A stretch of 64,000 bases of DNA from NCBI GenBank assembly GCA_026545225.1, contig CM048848.1, forward strand, positions 47,028,306 through 47,092,305, read 5' to 3'. Below are positions 1-12,059 of this stretch, one piece after another. Position numbers and translations under genes: made by a program. Below the pieces are notes generated by a model. That model did no database searches. It was given only the letters and a program-made list of their open reading frames with translations, and was not told where the DNA came from. Origin of the DNA: Cornus controversa (Eukaryota > Streptophyta > Magnoliopsida > Cornales > Cornaceae). The number at the start of each line of letters is the position of its first letter. The stretch's first letter is position 1.

Positions 1-235
1 CCTATAGCACCAGAGACTAGGTCCCATTGGTGAAAAATGACTCAAAGTCATACACTCGTTGGTTTCAAAAAGATTTATATTGACTTCTGTGAGAATTGTG
101 TGTATGGCAAACAGAAGAGGGTTAGTTTCAAAAAGAGTGGCAAGGTTCTCATAAGTGAGAAACTTGAGTTAGTTCACACAGATATCTAGGGGCTAGCCCT
201 ATCTCATCTATTAGTAAAAAGTCCTATTTTGTGAT
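1..235 (+). pseudogene. Ty1/Copia pol fragment: pre-integrase and start of integrase
   Basis: Reading the plus strand with several stops gives a Copia GAG-pre-integrase/integrase zinc-binding stretch (CENCVYGKQKRVSF) followed by SEKLELVHTDI and a KSYFVT core typical of the integrase start. It enters from outside the window. The frame is interrupted at about position 235 by a TRIM element and resumes at 741 with VTFI, then is interrupted again by a solo LTR and resumes at 1411. Stop codons at several places show it is a dead copy. Family-level call (Copia) is firm; the lineage is not assigned. Confidence 0.85.
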
Positions 236-740
236 TGTAATCACCTACGGGGTGGATTGCTGGGGCATGTCAGGATTGTTCAATCCTACATCGCCTCAGT
301 GTGGAGAAAGGGATGTGCTTATATATAGTGTGTTCTTTTCAAATGGTATGAGGCCTTTTGGAATAAATCCAAGAGCAAAACCATGCGGGCTTAGGCCCAA
401 AGTAGACAATATCATACCATGTGTGGGAGCGGGGTATTACAGTTGGTATCAGAGCCTAAACCCAATTGGAAGTGTGCCGACGAGGACGTCGGGACTCATA
501 GGGTGGTGGATTGTAATCACCCATGGGGTGGATTGCCGGGGCATGTCAGGATTGCTTCCCAGGCATGTCAGGATTGTTCAATCCCATATCGCCTAGGTGT
601 GGAAAAGGGGATGTGCTTATATGTAGTGTGTTCTCTTCAAATGGTATGAGGCCTTTTGGGGTAAAACTCAAGAGCAAAATTGTGCGGGCTTAGGCCCAAA
701 GTGAACAATATCATACCATGTGTTGGAGTGGGGTATTACA
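236..740 (+). mobile_element. TRIM (miniature LTR retrotransposon), two LTRs and PBS
   Basis: Two direct repeats that begin TGTAATCACC and end GGGGTATTACA (236-441 and 512-740) enclose a spacer of only 70 bp. The spacer opens with TGGTATCAGAGCC at 444-456, complementary to initiator methionine tRNA and so the primer-binding site, and ends in a purine-rich GGGTGGTGGA tract before the second LTR. The flanks GTGAT and GTGAC are a near-perfect 5-bp TSD, and removing the element restores the Copia integrase frame (SYFVTFI). Each LTR has a TATA-like run (TTATATATAG). There is no coding capacity, so movement would need proteins from another element. The second LTR is slightly longer because of a small internal duplication. 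Confidence 0.88.
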
Positions 741-774
741 GTGACTTTCATCAATAATCATATACGAAAGGTAT

Positions 775-1410
775 TGATGTAGGAACATCCGAGTCAGATG
801 ATGCTGAGTTGTCAGACGACATGTTGATAGCACTAAAATATCTTGAGTTGGCATATCAGCGTAAAGATGAAAGAAAACCGTGACTTTGTCACTAATTAGG
901 GTGTTTTTGGATGCACTTCAGTATTTTGGCCATAACTTTGGCTACAGGTGTCAGAATCGCCTTTATGACCACAATTCGGAAAGCTTGGTTCGGCGCTCAC
1001 GTCATGGGCACCTAGCTAAAGCTAAGTGTGTATTTTTTCGAGGCCAAAATCTACTATTTTCCCCTCTGAATCCCTAATTTTAGTTATTTCTTTCCTTTTT
1101 TGATAATATTTATTTTGTTGATTAGGAAGAAATTCTAGGCTTGATTTGGGCCAGAATGCTGGCAACTTCCTTCTTTTATTTCATATTTTATTTTGGCAAG
1201 AATATTAGGTTTTTGCTATTTTTGGTAATGTTGATGAAGTTCAGCTATATAACCCGGCTTGTGGGTTGATTCGAAGGACTTTTGATTTTAAATAATAATA
1301 TTGAATACCAGAGACTTTTCTCTGAGTTTTTGGGCAATTCTCGTACTTTCTTTTTGTTTATTTTCTGTTGCCCTTAGCCTACAGAATAATCACTATTCTG
1401 TCCGGCGTCA
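775..1410 (+). mobile_element. Solo LTR, nested in Copia integrase
   Basis: A 636-bp TG...CA segment (TGATGTAGG ... CCGGCGTCA) is flanked by a perfect 5-bp TSD, GGTAT, at 770-774 and 1411-1415. The integrase frame runs into the left TSD and out of the right one. A TATA box (CTATATAACC) lies near 1245, giving plus-strand transcription. A second copy, inverted, is at 18977-19614. No internal region is present, so this is the product of LTR-LTR recombination. Confidence 0.9.
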
Positions 1411-2442
1411 GGTATGCGTTATTTTTTTGGCACACAAATCTGATGTATTTGGGGTGTTCAAGAAGTGGAAGGCTATGGTAAAGAATGCGGTGGGCTTAAA
1501 GATCAAGAGGTTGATATCAAACAACGGTGGTGAGTATGAAGACATTGGGTTCAAGAAATTCTGTTTTGAGAATGAGATCTATTTGGAACAGATTGTGCAA
1601 GGAACCCCATAGCAAAATGGGGTGGCAGAACGGTTGAACCGAACGTTGACAGAAAGAGCCAAAAGCATGCGTATTCAGTGAGGTTTACCCAAATAATTTT
1701 TGGCCGAGACAGTAAATATAACAACCTACCTTATTAATCGAGGACTGTTAGTGCCGTTAGAGTACTGAATACTAGAAGAAGTCTGGAACGATAAGGAGGT
1801 AAATCTTTCATGGCTGAAAGTGTTTAGTTGTATTACTTATGCGCATATTAATGACTATACTAGGGGATAACTGGACCCCAAGTCACTAAAGTGCACCTTC
1901 ATTGGATATGGAGGAGATGAGTTTAGTTATCGACTCTAGGATTACCAAAATAAGAAGATCAGTCGTAGTAGAGACTGTGATTTCTAACAAAAAAAAATGA
2001 TTTACAAGGATATATAAAGGTATTACACAACCTACTAGCCCGGTACAAGAAAATTCAGAGTATGTCGAGTTAGATGATGATCCAGTAAGAAGTGTGGTGT
2101 AGCAGGTTGATGAGAGTCTTCAGTCAGAAGAGTTTGCAGAACAGCGAGCACCACAGAGCCCAACTTCGACACTCACACCTAGAAGGTCCGCTCGTCCACA
2201 TGTACCAAATCAGAAGGACATGAATTTTTCTGTTGTTGACAGATGGTGGAGAACCTGAATGCTACGATAAGGCATATCAAGTAGAGGACTCGAGCAAGTG
2301 GGAGCTAGCGATAAGAGATGAGATGAAGTCCACTATCTTTAATCGTACATGGGAGCTAGCTAAATTACCCATTAGAAAGAAAACTCTACACAATAAATGG
2401 GTGTATAGAGTTAAAGAGGAACATGACAGTTCCAAGAGATAC
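1411..2442 (+). pseudogene. Ty1/Copia integrase to reverse transcriptase start, degraded
   Basis: After the solo LTR the Copia frame continues with an integrase core (KSDVFGVFKKWKAMV, then NNGGEY with the catalytic D replaced, QNGVAERLNRTL and TYLINR), then an RT start at 2233-2440 (WELAIRDEMKS, NKWVYRVKEEHD). Many stops break it. At 2442 the RT is cut after the SSKRY motif by insertion of a Gypsy LTR; the rest of the RT is not found on the far side, so the 3' part was lost. Confidence 0.85.
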
Positions 2443-2532
2443 TGTCACACCCTGAAATCTCTACACCTGGAAGAGCATGGAGAATGTGGGTAATTGAATG
2501 AAATATCAACACCTTGCAACTACAAACAAGCT

Positions 2533-3718
2533 TGTGAGTTGCACGGTGCAGAAACGGTTGCGAAAAGTATTTTAGAATCTAGAGGGGGGTGAATAGGATC
2601 ACTTGCTCGTTTGCTTAATTTTTAATTAATTCAATTTTAAGTCAAATTAATCAAACAATTAAAGCAAATAAATAAATAAAGTGCAAGTAAAGAAAAGAAT
2701 GCACCAGATATACGTGAAAACCCAAGGCGGGAAAAACCATGGAGGGAGGTGGCACGCCTCAAGAAACCAATTCACTATGATGAAGCAAAGTATAACAGAT
2801 TCTGTCTCAGTTTCACACCCCTCTTCACTCTGTCAAGGATCTGATGCGGAACACCTCAGGCTTATGATTGCGACAACATGTTCAATTGCTGCAGACTTCC
2901 GACTAACGTCACCACCCTTACAGAAAGGTTGCTGGAAGAACCAAAATACTCAGCAAGTATTTTGTTCCCTTCGTAGTGCAATCTGGTCACCTTTTTTTCT
3001 CAGCAAGCAAGCAAGCGAAGAACCTTCAATCCAATGTTCTGATCAGCAAATCGATTTGATGTAATCTCTAAGCAGCTAATCAGAAGTAGAACACCATCCT
3101 AAAAATCACTCGTGTAGTATGGATGTGTGTTCTTAAAAATATATAAACCCTAATTATAATGTATATATTTTCTCTCTCTAAAAATAATATTCCAAGGCTT
3201 CCCTTGTAGAGAAAATATGAATACATATATATAGGCAAGGAAGCCCTAATTCTACTTGAAAAAGAAGTTAAATACCAAAATAGAACTTTTCTAGAAGTTT
3301 CAAACCCAATAGGAATCAAAATTTTCGTCAAAATCTATTTCCTATTTGGAACAGGCTAAGTGGGACCGATGCCAAATAAATAGGACTGGTGGAATTTTTT
3401 GAAAACCTGCAGAAACTAAACTGCCGAGAAAAGTTGGATCGGTCCTAAATATTGGGGACCGGTCCTACTTTGAAAAACTCTAAATTTTGCATTTAAACCC
3501 TAATTTTTCAAAATAGGCTTGAAACTAAAAAGTGCAGAATATCCTCACCATACTTACCTATACTATATGGTATTCTTAACTGATTTGTTGGCTTCCATGC
3601 ACTTGAGTGTCAGCTCGAAGTTGTCGATGATCGGTTACATAAAATAACATGAAAATTACAACTCGATCATTCAAGTTTTGATCACTGAAATATGCCAATT
3701 ACAAATTTATATCTCACA
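2533..3718 (-). mobile_element. Solo LTR inside the Gypsy LTR
   Basis: A TGTGAG...CTCACA segment of 1186 bp interrupts the Gypsy LTR, judged by comparison with the uninterrupted copy at about 10990-11035. It is a relative of 26432-27814, sharing the GGTGCAGAAA, AACCATGGAG and CTGCAGACTTC blocks in the same order. A TATA-like CCTATATATATG near 3225-3240 on the minus strand suggests minus orientation. The flanking 5-mers (AAGCT and ATTAT) do not match well, so the TSD has decayed or the ends are off by a few bases. Confidence 0.7.
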
Positions 3719-4639
3719 ATTATGCATGGTAACTTCGATTAATCGAAGCTACAATTAATTGTTGGTCTATCGAACCAACAATCAAAACTTACTGGTTTTT
3801 GGAGTCCAAATTTATCAAAATATACGATTGATCGAAGAGGGGTCTTCGATCAATCGAAGCTCTTTGATTAATCGAAGAGAGGTTTTCGATTAACCGTAGG
3901 CCTTCAACTGGAAATCCTAATATTTCATACTTAGTCAATTTCATGTCCAATTCCCATCATTTAACATGCATACATTCTCTTTGAAATACAATACACCTAG
4001 AGTGATCCGTAACATGCACAACATGATCAAATCATAAAATTTCACATCCGAGGGAATCAAGTCCATATTACATACACATCGAGATTCAAAATTACCTTTC
4101 ATACATTCATTCCTCAAAAGTTGTTAATACGCCTAAAATGGTTTACACATATGAAATCCAAATACATATAAGTTATCCAACTATACAAACAACAATTTCA
4201 AAACCTCAAGTATGAGTCCATATGCTACAACCTAGCATGTATATTCATATATGCATATCCAAATGAACACTAAAAGTCTCACTCGAGCATTTCTAAGCTT
4301 CGTCCTTCACCACTGCTTGGGGGAGGGAGGTGAGCATACAACTAGCTCAGTAGGGATGATCTACCCAACTCAACAATGACTTGGGCAGCCATGTATGAAT
4401 GAAAAATGAAATTTCAATGTGATTATATGGCATGCTTCAAAATTCTTATGCTCAAGACCTATTCAACATTGGAAACAAGTAAAAAATCACATGTCTCAAA
4501 TACCTATAAGCAGTTTAACATGAATCACATTCACAATTAAACTCAACACCACATATGCTCTAAAATTAAACCACGAGGAGACTTCTGATTGTCACATCCA
4601 TAGTATATGTCCTTGAGAGACCACATACTCTACTTATGC

Positions 4640-4790
4640 TTTACGGATTGTTAACCCAACGGTAAAGACATCTGCTTGGCCAAGTTTTGGACCTTTCACC
4701 TTAGGGTTCTGGGTTTTTCTTACTCTCACACAGTTGCCTCAAAATCAACAATCACCATATAAGTGCACATTTATCACAAGTACATACAAA
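4640..4790 (+). repeat. Possible tRNA-related SINE remnant
   Basis: The stretch has a box A-like TTAACCCAACGGTAAAGAC and, about 60 bp later, a box B-like GGGTTCTGGGTTTTT, the spacing of a tRNA-derived SINE head. No A-tail or TSD was found, and the second Gypsy LTR copy does not extend this far, so insertion cannot be tested here. Confidence 0.28.
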
Positions 4791-5716
4791 ACCAAGATTG
4801 TCACAAAATTCACTTCCAATGCAGTACGTCTATAGCTAATGCATAACAAGTTAAACTCAAGCATATTACAATGCACTTTCCAATCAACTCATGAAAAAAA
4901 TCAACAATCATGCATTTTCAAGAAGACTTCTTTCTATGCATTTCATTCAACCCATGACACATTATAAACACATTATAAACACATAAAGATCATTCGACAA
5001 TTGCATGACACATAATTTCCATTTAGAACGTGCTAGAAAAATTAAATACATAAGATATATCAACTTTCACATATAGAACTCATGTAAAAGTTTGATATCA
5101 CAATTAAGGGACCTATAGAATCAAGACTAAGAAAGAATTCACACCCCTACCTCAAATTTCAAGCATTTCTAGCCAAGCCCAAGAAATTCTAAATTTTCTA
5201 ACTTCACCAAAATGGAATTTGTTTAGTTCAAAATATAGTCCTTGCCTAGTAGAACAAACCCTTGGTCATCGACACCTTCTAAATCCTACCTTAAAGCTCC
5301 TAAATCAAAGGATAAAGAAGAAAAGATGAAGAGGAAGGAAAGAGCTTCAATGGGCAGCTATTTTGGTCAAGAGAGAATGAGAAAATACCTGTAAATTAGA
5401 TATTTATAGTTCCTATGCCATTAAATGATCAAAATACCCTTACGCCACTTAACGTACCCTTGCGACTTTCATTTTTTATTTTAAAAACGGTTATGGCTCC
5501 GAAATTAATTCCATTCCACCTGACTTGCGTCCCACGCCCCGTCGACCCAAAAATTCCAAACTGGGCCAAATGACCCGAAAACATCCCCGAACCTCTAAAT
5601 AAGTTTTTAAACATTTTTTTTTTCATATTCAAAACACACATAACATCATTTAAAATCCATTTATGACAAAATGATGATTAAAAAATAATGAGTTAAAATT
5701 GGACTCGGTCTCTACA

Positions 5717-8700
5717 ACCTCCTAACCTTTAAAGAATTTCGTCCTCGAAATTAAAAGTACCTCTAGTAGTGAACAACTCAGGATACTTTGAATATAATTC
5801 TTGCTCCCACTCTCATGTAGCTTCTTCGATTCCATGGTGTCTCCTAAGTACATTGACCAATGGAATGGTCTTGCCACGAAGTACTTGTTCTCTAGAGTCT
5901 AAAATCTAAATTGGCCTCTCTTAATATGACACATCTTCCTCCATTTCAAGATTTGTCAAATCTAACACAAGTGAAGGGTCCGACTTTTACTTCTTCAACA
6001 TAGAAACATGAAAAATATTATGCACACTTGACATTTGTGGTGGCAATGCCAAGCGATATGTAATCTCACCAACTCGGACCAAAATCTCAAATGGACTGAT
6101 AAGCCATAGCGATAACTTTCCATTATACCTAAATCTCATCAGTCCTTTTAGTGGTTAGACTTTAAAGAAAATATGGTCTCCTACCTCAAAAACCAAAGGA
6201 TGCCTTATTCTATTTGCATAGCTTTTTTGAGGACTTTGAATTGTAATCAACCGATGACTTATTACCTTAATCTTCTCTGTAGTCTCTCAGACTATATCTG
6301 GCCCCAAAAAAATTGTCTCACTAACCTCGGTCCAACAAACAGGCGATTTACAAGGTCTACCATACAACGCTTCAAATAAAGCCATCTCAATACTAGCTTG
6401 ATAGCTATTGTTATAGGAAAACTACACTAATGGAAGGTAGTCTTCCCAACTACCATGAAATTTTAAGGCACAAGATCAGAGAATATCCTCCAAAATCTGT
6501 AAGGTCCTCTCAAATTGACTATCCGTCTAAGGATGAAATGCCATACTAAAACAAAGGTCTATATCAAGTGCCTTCTGAAAACTCTACCAAAATCATGACA
6601 TAAATCATGAGTTTCTATTCGACACAATAGAAACTAGTACGTCATGAAGCCTGAGAATTTGCTCAATGTACAACTAACTGAGAGTATCCACATTATCAGT
6701 CACTCAAATAGGGAGAAAATAAGCAACTTTGGTCAATCTATCAACTATGATCCAAACCGCATCGTGACTCTTTCTCGATCATGGAAGTCCCACCATAAAG
6801 TTCATAGTGACATGCTCTCACTTCCACATTACCACAGGTAATGGTTGTAACAACCCCACTGGCCTTTGATGTTTGGCCTTCACTTGTTGGCAAGTGAGAC
6901 ACCTAGCTACAAATTGAGCCACATCCTTCTTTATACCCTTCCACCAATATTGTTAGTGTAAGTTATAATACATTTACTACTGGGATATACTACTAATCTC
7001 GAGCTATGAAACTCTCTAAGGACATCATCCCTACAAGCCAAAGGAACAAATATCTTCCCCTTGAATTTTAAACTCCATTGGAATGAATTGTCCAACCTTC
7101 CACCTCATCGCCACCCGTAATCCTAGTGTAAATAGCCTCTACCTCACTATCCTGCCTCTGCTCCTCAATCACTCTACTCACTAGAGTCAGTTGAGTGATA
7201 AGGGTAAATAAAGTTGCCGGTTCACCATCCTCACTAAAATATAATTCTATTTCTGAGATATCTTCCATCATCTTTCACTCACATATAGCCATAATTGCCA
7301 AGCTACCACGCAACTTCCTACTCAAAACATCTACTACCACATTGGCTTTCCCCCGATGATATTATAAACCAAAATTGTTATCTTCTATGTACTCCATCCA
7401 TCTTCGATGCCTCATATTCAAATCATTTTGTGAGAAAAAAAGGTACTTGAGACTCTTGTGATCGGAGAACACTTCGAACCTTTTCCTATACAAATAATAT
7501 CTTCATAAATTAAGTGCAAAATTACTACTGCCAATTCTAAATCATGAGTCGAGTAATTATGTTCATATGTCTTCAACTACTGTGAGCCATACTCCACAAC
7601 CCTTTCTGTTTGCATCAATACACATCCCAAATCGAGTCGTGAAGCATCACAATAAATCATGTATCCCAACCCACGTTCTGGAATAATCAATATTGGAACT
7701 GAAGTCAATCAACTCTTTAATTCCATGAATGCATGCGCGCAAGCATCATTCCATAGAAATTTAACTTTTTCCAAGTAAGTTTAGTCATGGGTACCACTAA
7801 CCATGAAAAGTCCTTCATGAACCTTCAGTAGTACCCACCTAACTCCAAAAAATTATGTATTTCAAATACACTCTTTGGCTTTTCCCAATTCATCACTGCC
7901 TCAATCTTGGATAGATCTACAAAAACTTCCCCTTCAGACACTACGTGTCTAAGGAATTTCACCTCTCCTAGCCAAAATTTACATTTCTTATATTTGGCAT
8001 ACAATTGGTTCTCCCTTAAGAGTTGCAACACAATCCTCAATTGACCCTCATGCTTCTCTTCCAAAGATGAGTACACTAGGATGTCATCAACGAACACTAC
8101 CACAAACTTGTCCAAGTAAACACTAAAGACACGGTTCATTAAATCCACTGTGTATTCGTCAAACCAAATAACATAACCAAGAACTCGTAGTGTCCATATC
8201 GAGTATGAAATGTGGTTTTCTGAATGTCTTCATCTCTAACCCTTAATTAGTAATATCTCGATCTCAAATCAATATTTGAGAAACACTTCGAACCCTTGAG
8301 TTGATCAAACAAGTTATCTATCCTTGATAATGATACTTGTTCTTGATTATTGCTCGGTTCAACTTTCGATAGTTAATGCAAAGTCATAAAGACCCATCTT
8401 TCTTCTTGGTAAAGAGGACTGGAGCTCCCTAGGGTGATGTACTAGACCGTACAAATCCCTTGTCTAGTAACTCCTGTAATTGATCCTTCAATTCTGCTGG
8501 TGCCATTCGGTACGGTGTCATAGAAATAGGCGCAGTACATAAAACAAGTTCTATAACAAACTCCAGTTCACGTTTCAGAGGCAACTCTGTCAAGCCCTCT
8601 AAAAAAAATCTAAAAACTCATGCACTACACAAAAAAGCTCCCCATGTATCACATTCCCACCATTTACTAGCAAGCTAGCTAAAAAATATCCAAGTCCATT

Positions 8701-9009
8701 TTGATCACCAGGACTATGCATAGAAGATAAATATAAGTTATCTCGCTCTCCCATAAAACAAAAACTATCACCCTCTAGTGTGCATATAGTCACTATCCCA
8801 CGATAATAATCAATAGTAGCCCTATAGGTACATAAACAATCTATACCCAATATCATATCAAAACTAGAAATGTCGAGGAGAATGAAATCCAACACCAACC
8901 GGCGAACCAAAATCTCGATCTCACAAGACCGATAAACACTACCCAAGGTCTCTCTACCACCGATCAACGTATCAACGGATAAGGTGATATCGAGAGATAA
9001 CACTGATCA
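5717..9009 (-). pseudogene. Ty3/Gypsy pol (protease C-part, RT, RNase H, integrase), decayed
   Basis: Minus-strand reading, in order: protease C-part at 9003-8600 (SLDITLSVDTLIGG, FDMILGIDCL); RT around 8590-7825 with the active-site motif FVDDILVYS near 8080-8105 and the ECKFW-type block altered to KCKFWLGEV; RNase H and connection around 7700-7270; integrase 7200-6000; and an integrase C-part near 6060-5750 (VHNIFHVSMLKK, then the HHGIEEATWE-type block with stops). The order and the HVSML block fit the Tekay/Reina chromovirus group. Numerous stops and frameshifts rule out activity. No clear chromodomain was read. Confidence 0.82.
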
Positions 9010-10467
9010 TGTGTTATGTGTGTATCAATTAAAATTACCACATTTCGTAATAAAACGAATTCCTTGCAAAATAGGGCTATCAAAAGGGGTGTCAAACCTC
9101 AAGGACTGTGGTCTGATTGAGTCAGATATACAGAATTAATTCTAATTAAATTAAGAGAAAAGAATTTTGATTTTTATAACTAAATTAACTAATGAAGCAA
9201 TTGAACAAAAGTAAGAAAAACTAAAGAGTGTAGAAAATATAAGATAAATCTAGGGTTATTGACTTCACTACTAACTTCACAATCAATGGTCAATTGAACT
9301 AATTATAGGGCATCATATCATGCATAAGTGGTGTCGGTGGCTACAAGCTCACCTTCATCCGTCAAGAAGATAACATATGATTAAGGCTAAGTCATGGACT
9401 ATCTTCGATTGGCATGGGCCATTTGCTTAACTACTCTAATCTAGGGTGTAATATGGTCCATCTTCTCTAGGCATAATCCATCAAAGCTTTTAATGATATA
9501 TTCAGTGAAAACCATTGTGTAATAATCACTCTCATGATCATAGAAAATAAGAGGGAATGGTTCAATAATAACAATCAAGTATCTAAGACAAGATAATAAA
9601 TCATTGAAACTGAATTTATAAGATTTTTATTACTCAATTCTATAAGAAGAATCCACTAAATCACACAATCTATGAATGAATACAAAAATCTCTAATAATT
9701 AGAACAATCAAACCAATGATGTTTAGTTAGGGTTACATCAAAACCCTAGTGGATAAACTAACTACTCATGGTAAAAGAAGAAATTTCAACAGTTGAGGAA
9801 GAAAACATCATCTCCATGGAAGTATTACTACGCCTTATTCTCAATGATTCTCCACTTCAAAAGCTCTTCAAAGCTGCTGCCAAGCCACCTAATACAGCCC
9901 TAATTCGTCTATTTCAATAGCCAAGAGAATATGAAGAGTTCCCACCTAATTAGGAGACAATTAGAGTTTTGCGCAGCCCTAGTCAGGTGGGTTTTTCTAC
10001 TAAATTTTGACCCAGAGTTTGACCCAGTAGAAGTCCTATTCACGAAATTTACATGAAATACAAAAGTGTCCAGAATCAAAATTTGTTTGACTAACACAAG
10101 AATTGAGTCAATTTGATGCTCAGAAATAAAAGTTATAGGCCATTTTTCAAAACAGGATTAAAATTGTATTACGCGCAGAATTGGATTTCAGCCCGAAATA
10201 CCCTTCAGTAGTTATAATTCTCTTGGGCCTCTTCCTTGGGCTATTTTGACTTGAAATATGGAGTTGAATTGATCCACTTGATGTAGGCTTCATCTAACCC
10301 TCTTGCATGTCATCTTTAAAAGTCCAAAATTATGGTTTTAATTGAAATAATCATTAAGGCCCCGAAAATACAAAAAACACTAAAACGAAGTAAAATCACA
10401 AAATAATCTATCACTAAGAGAATAAAATATGCAAATTAAGAGGCTAGAATGCGCAACATTCAATGCC
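9010..10467. mobile_element. Solo LTR inside the Gypsy protease
   Basis: A 1458-bp block without coding sequence splits the Gypsy protease between its DSSASHSFI and LDITLSV motifs. It has a perfect GATCA repeat on both sides (9005-9009 and 10468-10472), starts TGTGTTATG and ends AATGCC, so one of the terminal TG/CA pairs would carry one substitution. Size, TSD length and lack of genes fit a solo LTR; the family and orientation are not assigned. Confidence 0.62.
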
Positions 10468-10980
10468 GATCAGACACCTCTAACCCCAAAGCACAAACAA
10501 ATGCAACAAAAATGAATGAATGAGATGCACTCGAGTCGACTAAAACCCTAGCCCAAGACCTAGAAACTAAGAATGTACCTCAAACCACTGACGATCCTGT
10601 CAAGGTCTTTCTTGGAACAAGATTAAAGGCATGACCCTGTACTCTCTAGCCTTGCTGCCCAGTTCCTTGATATCCAGATTATTGACTAGGAGAATTAGAT
10701 ATGACTCTTCTAGCTTGTGGTTATGAACTCTGAACAAATGGTACTGTCTGTGGCAGAGACAACGCTCTAAAGCCAGACTGTGGAGTAACAGGTTGTGTAG
10801 AGTGCCGTTGTAATGCAACCCCACTCTGAGTACCCTTATTTTGAGGATAATTTTAACTAATGTACCCCATCTGTTGACAATGATAACACCTCTTTTCCCC
10901 CACTGAAGTAGCCTACACTTGCGTACACTCAAACCTGTAGTACCCATGCTGCTGACAATTGAAACACACCACTCTGGATC
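10468..10980 (-). pseudogene. Ty3/Gypsy gag zinc knuckles and protease N-part
   Basis: Minus strand: a pair of gag CCHC zinc knuckles (VVCFNCQQHG near 10970-10940, then RCYHCQQMGY near 10890-10860), a linker with stops, then the protease active-site block DSSASHSFI near 10530 (family form DSGASHSFI, so the catalytic G is S) and CALGLEV. Gag upstream of the knuckles is missing: the frame abuts an LTR fragment at 10980, so the 5' part was deleted. Confidence 0.75.
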
Positions 10981-11365
10981 TCAACACCTTGCAATTGCAA
11001 CTACAAATAAGCTGTACATGGTAGTTCGATTAATCGAAGTTAGACATTTGATTCATCGAAGCTACGATTAATCATTGGTTTATCGAATGAACAATCGAAA
11101 CTTGCTAATTTTTAGAGTCTAAATTCATCAAAATCTACGATTGATCAAAAAAGGCTTTTGGATCAATCGAAGCATTTCAATTAATTGAATAGGGGTCTCG
11201 GATTTATCGTAGGCCTTTGATTGAAAAATCCTAAAATCCCATACTTAGTCAATTCCATGTCCAATTCTCATCCTTTAACATGCATAAATTCTCTTTGAAA
11301 TACAATACACCTATAGTGATCCATAACATGCACAACATGACCAAATCATAAAATTTCACATCCAA
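10981..11365 (-). repeat. Fragment of the Gypsy LTR (5' side)
   Basis: This repeats the 2500-2532 plus 3722-4053 part of the LTR at 2443-5716, including the ATCAACACCTTGCAA start, the TCGATTAATCGAAG cluster and the AAATTTCACATCC end. It lacks the 1.2-kb nested insertion of the other copy, which shows that insertion came later or hit only one LTR. Similarity stops sharply at about 11365. Confidence 0.75.
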
Positions 11366-12059
11366 TGATAACTAAACAATGCATAATATCTTCATGTGAG
11401 GTCATGAAGTCAACTTTTCCATGTCAATTGATTTCTTAGAGACTGTTTGGACACCGTTTTTGCTTGGTGTTTTTGTAGCCAAATCAATTAAAAATATAAA
11501 CAAACGGTGAAAGCATGTTTGATAACATTTGTTACATTTTTGCACATGACCCTATCTAATCTTTCTTTTTCACTATAGCTGTAGAACTTATTGTCGAAAT
11601 CTATATGTTCCGTTTGGAATTTTGACTGCGAGGAAACCAAGCAGACTTGCTAACATGCACATTTTTCAATGCAATTTCGACGAATCCATTGTTATTCATG
11701 GAGAACCATTCCCAATTAAAAACATCGACTGATCAATCTCTCCATGCTCTGGTAGCTCATGACACGTCATTTTTTTGGCCAAATTTTATCGTAATGGACC
11801 TGTAATCACATTTTTAAGTGATAATATGAACATTTTTATTTTATTTTTGTTAGAGATCAAAATGGACTCAAATTGTTCTAAAATTTGGTAGTCATTTCAT
11901 TCTAGTCATTAGGAACATATCTCAATTTTGACTCTTTTTAGGATTTCTTTAACTTTATAAATAGTGGTTGTAACAGCGTATAATTGTTATTCAAACAAGA
12001 GACGCTAATAGTATTATTCTTTTCTTTCACACTCTTAAGGCACGCAATTCTCCATAAAT
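11366..12059. other. Unassigned non-coding stretch
   Basis: AT-rich sequence with no open frame, no clear repeat ends and no recognised gene. A GTTTGGACACCGTTTTTG phrase near 11450 resembles the ends of common plant MITEs but no partner end was found. Confidence 0.5.

Larger units (their letters stand above)
2443..5716 (-). mobile_element. Ty3/Gypsy 3' LTR (Tekay-like), with nested insertion
   Basis: In minus-strand sense the LTR starts TGTAGAGACCGAG just after a polypurine tract (AAAGGTTAGGAGGT, about 5717-5730) and ends GGGTGTGACA at 2443. It holds the nested solo LTR 2533-3718; without it the LTR is about 2.1 kb, in the size range of Tekay/Del chromoviruses. Part of it (about 2500-4053 minus the insert) is repeated at 10981-11365. 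It carries a cluster of near-palindromic TCGATTAATCGA motifs at 3735-3900. Confidence 0.78.

Noticed and set aside
2681-3064. 127-residue frame in the first 5 kb
   Set aside because: Lies wholly inside a solo LTR and is not kept open in the related copy at 26432-27814.
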